Below, one piece after another: positions 58,471 to 64,000 of a stretch of 64,000 nucleotides of DNA (within the stretch, counting starts at the first letter, position 1; each line of letters opens with the position of its first letter). The translations under genes and the position numbers were made by a program. Under the pieces are notes generated by a model, which was not told where the DNA came from, did no database searches, and was given only the letters and a program-made list of their open reading frames with translations. This stretch comes from Flaveria trinervia (lineage: Eukaryota > Streptophyta > Magnoliopsida > Asterales > Asteraceae), in the NCBI GenBank assembly GCA_025506515.1, contig CM046452.1, positions 38,974,518 to 39,038,517 on the forward strand, given 5' to 3'.

Positions 58471-60115
58471 TGGAGTAGTCGGCACAGTCACCTCCGAACC
58501 AAGATTGTGAACATGTTGTTCTGCATCTGAGGAGATTGGAGTTTGAGGTTCTGAAGTCGAGGGTGCATCACTTATGGATGCTTGTGGACTTTCCGGAACT
58601 GGAACCTGGTCCTCCTGACTGTTCTGGTCATCTGCTTCAGTTCCATCTTTAGAAGAGGAGTCACTGTCATCGACTACCCCTTCTGACTGAGTAGATGATT
58701 CTCCCTGTGTGCTAGATGGTGTATTTAGAATATCATACATCATCCTAGTAGCTAACTCATCATCCGAGGGAGAGAGAGGGATGTTGAAGGATTTGAAGAA
58801 TCCATCATAATCGAAGAAGTATGCAGGTCCTTTGCCTGTAGGTGGTGTAGTATATCTCTGAACGTCGACATTACACCACACTTCTACAAGACCGTTGAGT
58901 TATTGTAAACTCGCTTGTTCGGTATGTTGTATCCTAGAAAAATTCCTTCAACTACCTTCTCGCTGAATTTTCCTTCTTGTGTCTTCTTCAGAAGTGTACA
59001 CGGTGCGCCAAAAGGTTCAAGATACTCCAAATTCGGTTTGCGTCTTTAAAGTAGCTCATAACATGTCTTTCCGTGGCGCTTGACTATTAGGACTCGATTC
59101 AGTGTATAACACGCATTTGCCACTGCCTCATTCTAGAATTGGATAGGCAGTTTCGAGTTTGCCAGCATAGTCCGGGCTGTCTCTATCAAACTCCTGTTCT
59201 TTCTCTCGCTCAGCAACGCCATTCATCTGAGGTGTGTAGGCAGAAGTGAATTGATGCACAATTCCCTTTTCCTTGCAGTATGCCTCCATCCCTTGATTCT
59301 TGAATTCTGTTCCGTTGTCTGAGCGTATTTGTCGAACTTTTAGCTTGTAGAGTGATTCCAGTGTGGTTACTAATTCCTTGAATGTCTCCAAAGTCATCAG
59401 TGACCACATAACAGTACACGTCGCCTGCAATGCTCCTTGTACTAACTGGACCAAACAGATCCATGTGAAGAAGCTCAAGAGGAAGTTCTATTGAATGAAC
59501 TTTCTTTTCCTTATGAGCCTTCTTTGTCTGTTTGCCTTTCTTGCAAGCTACACAAAAGTCAGGAAGTTGGAAGTTCTTGACATTCACTCCTCTCACTAAA
59601 TCCTTCTGAATCAAATGATTCATCTTCCTTTGACTAATGTGTCCCATTCTCCGATGCCATGAGATTGAATCCTTCTCAGTAGCTTTAGATAAAAAACACT
59701 GAACCTCATGATCCGTTGTGGCAGCTGTTGACAGATCCAAGACATAAAGGTCTTTATATCTTGAAGCAGTCATCAGAACTTGGTCCTCTGGGATCATATA
59801 TTCTTTCTTCAGCACGTAGCACTTCTGGTTATCGAAGATGACTTTAAATCCTTTATCACAGATTTGGGAAACAGAAAGTAAGTTGTTCTGAAGTTGTTGA
59901 ACGTAGTTCACTTTATCAAATTTAACTTTCTGATTTCCCACTTCTCCCTGAGCTGTGATATAGCCTCCTTTGTTTCCTGCAAAGGAAACATGCCCTCCTT
60001 TTATTTGTTTGACGTTAGATAAAAGGGCTCTATTTCCTGTCATGTGCCTGGATGCTCCGCTGTCTATAATCCACGTGTTAGTCTCAGCACTATATCGAAC
60101 ACCCTGCACATACAA
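58471..60115 (-). pseudogene. Family C protease and integrase
   Basis: Open frame 60115-59210 begins with a copia protease (TWIIDSGASRHMTG, intact DSG), followed by the pre-integrase domain with the zinc ligands (SWHRRMGHISQRKMNHL, FCVACKKGKQ) and a LLHMDLFGPV segment. The integrase core goes on in a second frame (59478-59128) with IRSDNGTEFKNQG and GVAERE. The linker region 58881-58462 is Ser/Glu/Asp-rich, as usual between integrase and reverse transcriptase. Frame breaks near 59400 and 59130. Confidence 0.9.
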
Positions 60116-60141
60116 GTAAATGAATCAGTTTAGGTTAAAAC

Positions 60142-62934
60142 CTAAGCTTTGACTGTCTTGGGTTTCCCAGAGGCATCACACATCATAAACTCCACCCATT
60201 GACCCTTAGAGGGTGAGGGTAGCTCAGGTTCCTTCTGTGTATCAGTATCAGACACGAGGGTTGACTTTTCTTTCCATAAGCCAGATTTGTGCAATGCTGT
60301 TATAATGATAGTCTGGCTTACAGGTTGGACTTTAGGTTCACTAGCTCTTCTAGGTGGAGTCAAAGAGCTCCTCTTAGAAGCTTAGGTTTTGAGTCCTGAA
60401 GTCAATCTTCTTCCTGGGTGTCTGATAAAAATTACAGTAGGAAGCAATGTGTCCATATTCTCCACAGTTGTAGCACGCTCTGCTATCAACTTTATGATTA
60501 AACTTTCTTTGTGGAGAAGTGCATGACACTCTAGTAACATCAATCACTTTATTTTTTGACTCTTGTATGTTTGATGTTTTCTCTGGTTAACAAAATTTAC
60601 TGTTTTAACCTGTTTCACACTTTTGGTTAACTGGTTTTTGACTTGAAGCATGTGAAAAAGTAGCATTTGAAGCCTTTTAGGTTCTGATTTGACTTTGTTT
60701 GACCCTGACTTTAGTTAACTTTTTCAAATTCATTTTCCAGATTAACGCAAGGCAGTTTACCCTTTGCCTTTGAAGTGGACTCCTTTTGTTTCTGACCAGA
60801 TTCAGTAGATGAACATGATGTGTCTGGATCAGTAACAGAGGAGTGGTCACCACATGATCCTTGATGGGATTATTATTTACTGGTCTAGACTTAGTGTTCA
60901 TCAAGGTCTCAGGTGGTGGTGGAACCACTTTGTAGCCTAATCCCTCCCCGTTATTCCTTTCTCTCACTAAGTGTTGGACTATATGTGAAGAACTAGTCCA
61001 ACTATGCAGTTTCTGTTTTAATGAATTAACTTCGACTTCTAGAACTGCCTTTTGTTTCTTAGTGTCTTCTAGGGAGTTTAGATAGTACCTAATGTCATTT
61101 GCTTGGTTAAAGCCACTACTTCGGTTTCCCTAAGTTGTTTAGTCAATAGGTCTATCTTTTCTTTATAACTATGCTCATTTTGTTTTAGTACTCTATTAGC
61201 CTCAGTGCAAGACGTAAATCTTTTACTAAGTTATCATATGATCTAATAACCTAGCAAATTTTTTCATCTATGCTATTCCTAAAAGTGTCACAATCAGAAC
61301 AAGCAGGTTATTAAAAATTTGGTCAGTGGTACTTACCTGAGTTGGTTCAGAAGAGTTAGCCATCATTGCAGCATCAGATGATTCTGGTTCTGGTGATTCT
61401 GGCTTTTCTGTCTCTGACGTGGAAGCTTCCTCATTTGGCTTGTAACTGACCTCGGCTGCAGTGTTTTTCTTCACTATATGACATTGCAATCTCAACTGCT
61501 ATATCACCTTCACTCGCAGAATCATCGTCAATATCCTCAACACTGGCAATGTTAGATTCTCCTGGTGAGACAAACCTGAAACTCCAATCCTGTCCTTCAT
61601 CATCATGAGCAGTTAAGGCTTTTGGATCCTTGTTTGATGAAGTAGAACTAGAGGCTTGCTTGTCTTGGCGAGTAAAGGATGAGAACGGGTTCCCATTCCC
61701 CGTCTTCTTTGGCTTGACACATTCTTGTTTGAAGTGCCCCTTCTCACCACAGTTAAGCAGGTCACTTTACTCTTGTCGAAGCCAAAGGTGGTGTCCTTAG
61801 TAGCAACCAAGTTCTGTCCAGTCTTTTTCACAAACTTCTTCGCCCTCCGGACAGCACTTGCTAAGGCCCACATTATATCCATTCTTTCAAGTTCCATCTC
61901 ATCCACCTGCTCGTAGTCCTCATCTGCCAGATGGCACTTTCCAATCTTCCCGGCAACAAGTCCATCATATGAATGAACCACTGCTGCTAAAAGATCCATA
62001 TGCTCTCGCGCTACTTCCACGGTCACATTACTGAGGTTCTCGATCTTCAGTTTGGTAGCGTTTGCTTCTGATCCAATATGATGGGTACATGATGACCCAG
62101 ACGTGTCTGATCCAGAAGGAGAAGCATGTGAAGGACCTGACGAGCTAGACACAAAAGCAGTCTGGAGGGGTGCTCCAGATGTCTTAGCTTGAGGCGTGGC
62201 GTTGTATAAAGCTGGATTTTGTGTGTACGAAGACTTCTGAGCTCTATACTTCATCCTTAGTGCTTCTTCTCGCAACTTAAGAATGAAGTCATTTATATCC
62301 AGCTTTACAAGGATTCCATTCTGTCTCAGGTTAGACATGAATGTAGCCCACTTATCAGGCAACCCATCTGCGAAGTTGCTTACTTTCTCTTCCATGGTAG
62401 TGGCCACTCCATGTGTATGCAATTCGCTCATCAAGTGGTAGAATCTGTCTATGACTTCGTCCAAACTTTCATTACCAATTGATGAGAAGTTATTCGAATT
62501 CCTTCTTTAACTCCTTTGCCTTGATTGCCTTCAATGATGCATTACCATCATATCTTTTCTCTAGCGCATCCACAGTTTCTTGGACTGCTTGTCTCTGAAT
62601 ACTGGTGGAATATTGTCTTTGGGGATAGACTGAGTGATCAATGCATAAACTCTTTTCTCTGCATTGTACTTTACTTTCTGTGCGTCTGTCATCCCGCTTA
62701 ATGTTAGTTTAACTCCATCAGCTCCCACCGGTGTACTATAACCTATCTCAATGGCTTCCACAGATTAGGATCTACTCCATTAAGGTAGATCTCAAAACGT
62801 GTTTCCAGTGGGGAAACTCATCTAAAGTCAAAAGCTTTGGTGGTTTATTGTGATTCCCCACCTCACTCTCAAGCAACAGCAGTTCTGTATCCTTGAGTCC
62901 TTCCCAGCAGTAAAGGCTGAATCTGATCTTCCAT
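60142..62934 (-). pseudogene. Family C gag with two CCHC knuckles
   Basis: Likely start at ATG 62934, then a broken frame. Piece 62761-62561 has LSGMTDAQKVKYNAEKRVYALI. Piece 62464-61613 has FYHLMSELHTHGV, FADGLPDKWATFMSNLRQNG and a helical region, the core of copia gag. The first zinc knuckle (about 61760-61715, NCGEKGHFKQEC) is hit by a one-base loss right at its first Cys. The second knuckle CYNCGEYGHIASYC (60479-60438) is complete. Sireviruses have long gags, and two knuckles fit this. Confidence 0.82.
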
Positions 62935-63413
62935 GACGAAAAACTTATAATCTAATCAAACAAACTTTCACTGATGCGACTGAAGGATGCGAATGAGTAA
63001 TCGTGCGTATGAGCTCTACGATTGGTTTAATCGTGCGAATGAACTGGGCGATTGGTTTAGTCGTGCGAATGAATCTGGTGCGTATGAGCTATGCGAACGA
63101 ACGGTTCAGTCGGCCGAATGAGGGTAGGACTAGGTCCAATCGTGCGTATGAGCAATGCGAATGGGGTCCAGTCGTGCGAATGAGTCACTCGTGCGACTGA
63201 AGCTGCTGTTTTGCGAAAATTTCTAGGTTTGACGGGTTTCAGCCGTAAAAATTCGAAATTTCACAAGTCTAATCGCCTAAGTCCGTAGAAACCAAACGTC
63301 GATGAGCAGGGAACTTCCAAGATCACTTTTGATGCCAAAGATTGCGTTTTTAGTGTAAAAACACAAACTTTTATGCAATCTTGATTGAATCAACATGTAA
63401 TCAAGAGCCAATA
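62935..63413 (-). other. Family C 5' leader with palindromic words
   Basis: Between primer site and gag. Positions 62960-63200 repeat gtgcgaatga / cagtcgtgcgaatgag-type words related to the LTR palindrome. No coding sequence. Confidence 0.65.
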
Positions 63414-63425
63414 GCTCTGATACCA
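63414..63425 (-). other. Primer binding site (initiator-Met tRNA) of family C
   Basis: The complement is TGGTATCAGAGC, the standard plant copia primer site, two bases inside the LTR end at 63428. Confidence 0.92.
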
Positions 63426-63427
63426 CT

Positions 63428-64000
63428 TGTTAGGACCTGGTATTTGACTGAAATACCTAGAGATCACGTGTATACCAGATCAATAGTGCGGAATCCTATT
63501 TGATTGGCGATCCATCAGTGAGAACACACGAAGAATCAATCAAGGATTGAAACTAACGTTAGAAATCGATAAGGAATCGATCTACTGTGTTCTATGAACT
63601 TGGAGAATGATTTGGAAGGTTCTGGATGGCTAGGGTTCGTCTGGAATCGTACTTGATCGAGTGTCCTTGTTTTTCACGAATTGAGTTGTACTTATAGGTT
63701 GGCACTATTCAATCGTGCGACTGAACCATTAGTTGGTTCAGTCGTGCGATTGAACCATGCGGTTGGTTCATTCGTGCGACTGAGTGTTCAGTCGTGCGAC
63801 TGAGCCAATCTTATGTTACAGTCGTACGACTGATCCAGTCTCATGGTTCAGTCGTGCGACTGAGTTAATCGTGTGAAGTTCTTCATGTGTATGGTTCATT
63901 CGCATGAGCCATTCGCATGGGAACTTCATTAAGTTAAGTTTGAATGTTTTAGTTAATTAATATAATATTATATGTAATCATTCAAGTAATCATAAACCCA
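63428..64000 (-). repeat. 5' LTR of family C, cut by the window end
   Basis: Starts TGTTAGGACCTGG and matches 50094-50665 through to the window edge, with small differences such as a missing base at 63483 and ctcatgg for ctcctgg near 63842. Confidence 0.92.

Larger units (their letters stand above)
50094..64000 (-). mobile_element. Nearly complete Sirevirus-like Ty1/copia element, family C, continues beyond window
   Basis: 3' LTR 50094-50804, polypurine tract 50805-50817, accessory ORF region 50830-54199, spacer 54200-56769, pol 56770-60115, gag about 60142-62934, leader with palindromes 62935-63413, primer site 63414-63425, 5' LTR from 63428. By comparison with the 711-base left LTR, about 140 bases of the right LTR lie outside. 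Total length would be about 14 kb. It is inserted inside family D reverse transcriptase (left flank GAAAG). Confidence 0.9.

Overview
This is a plant nuclear window made almost entirely of LTR retrotransposons, with one apparently intact host gene. The split GT-AG gene, Ty1/copia elements primed by initiator-Met tRNA, and Ty3/gypsy elements with LTRs above 2 kb point to a flowering plant, probably a eudicot. The copia accessory proteins resemble types I associate with Asteraceae, but that is only an impression.

Left part (1-16.2 kb). A partial gypsy LTR (to 1661) is followed by a minus-strand monoacylglycerol-lipase-type alpha/beta hydrolase gene. I could trace 8 coding exons with matching splice phases (11354 down to 2633, 325 codons, triad Ser119/Asp239/His269). 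Its fifth intron is about 7 kb long because a decayed Sirevirus-like copia element (family A, minus strand, about 3853-9916) lies inside it. Upstream of the gene is a stack of three broken gypsy LTRs (12363-16214).

Middle part (16.2-36.1 kb). A second family-A copy in plus orientation (about 16215-21745) is followed by a minus-strand gypsy fragment (21746-24554). Next comes a composite family-B copia array with three LTRs and two internally deleted bodies (24555-34059), then the 5' leader and LTR of a family-C copia element (34060-34998) and the tail of a plus-strand gypsy element (34999-36142).

Right part (36.1-64 kb). That gypsy element's 3' LTR is split by a complete minus-strand gypsy element (37439-46994) flanked by the 5-bp duplication TCATA. 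The split LTR resumes at 47000-48094 and abuts an older family-D copia element (48095-50093). A nearly complete family-C copia element (50094 to beyond 64000) interrupts family D inside reverse transcriptase.

The most notable shared feature is a long accessory ORF downstream of pol in copia families A, B and C, next to the 3' LTR. The proteins are very divergent but their N-terminal region looks related: an FW motif, then a beta-like G..I.(I/V)(T/S) stretch, then an LQL.D motif. In A and B a TATA-like box precedes this ORF. Each family also carries its own short palindromic repeat in LTR and non-coding DNA. Nearly every transposon ORF is broken by stops or frameshifts, so these are mostly relics, although family B has one 944-codon uninterrupted accessory ORF.
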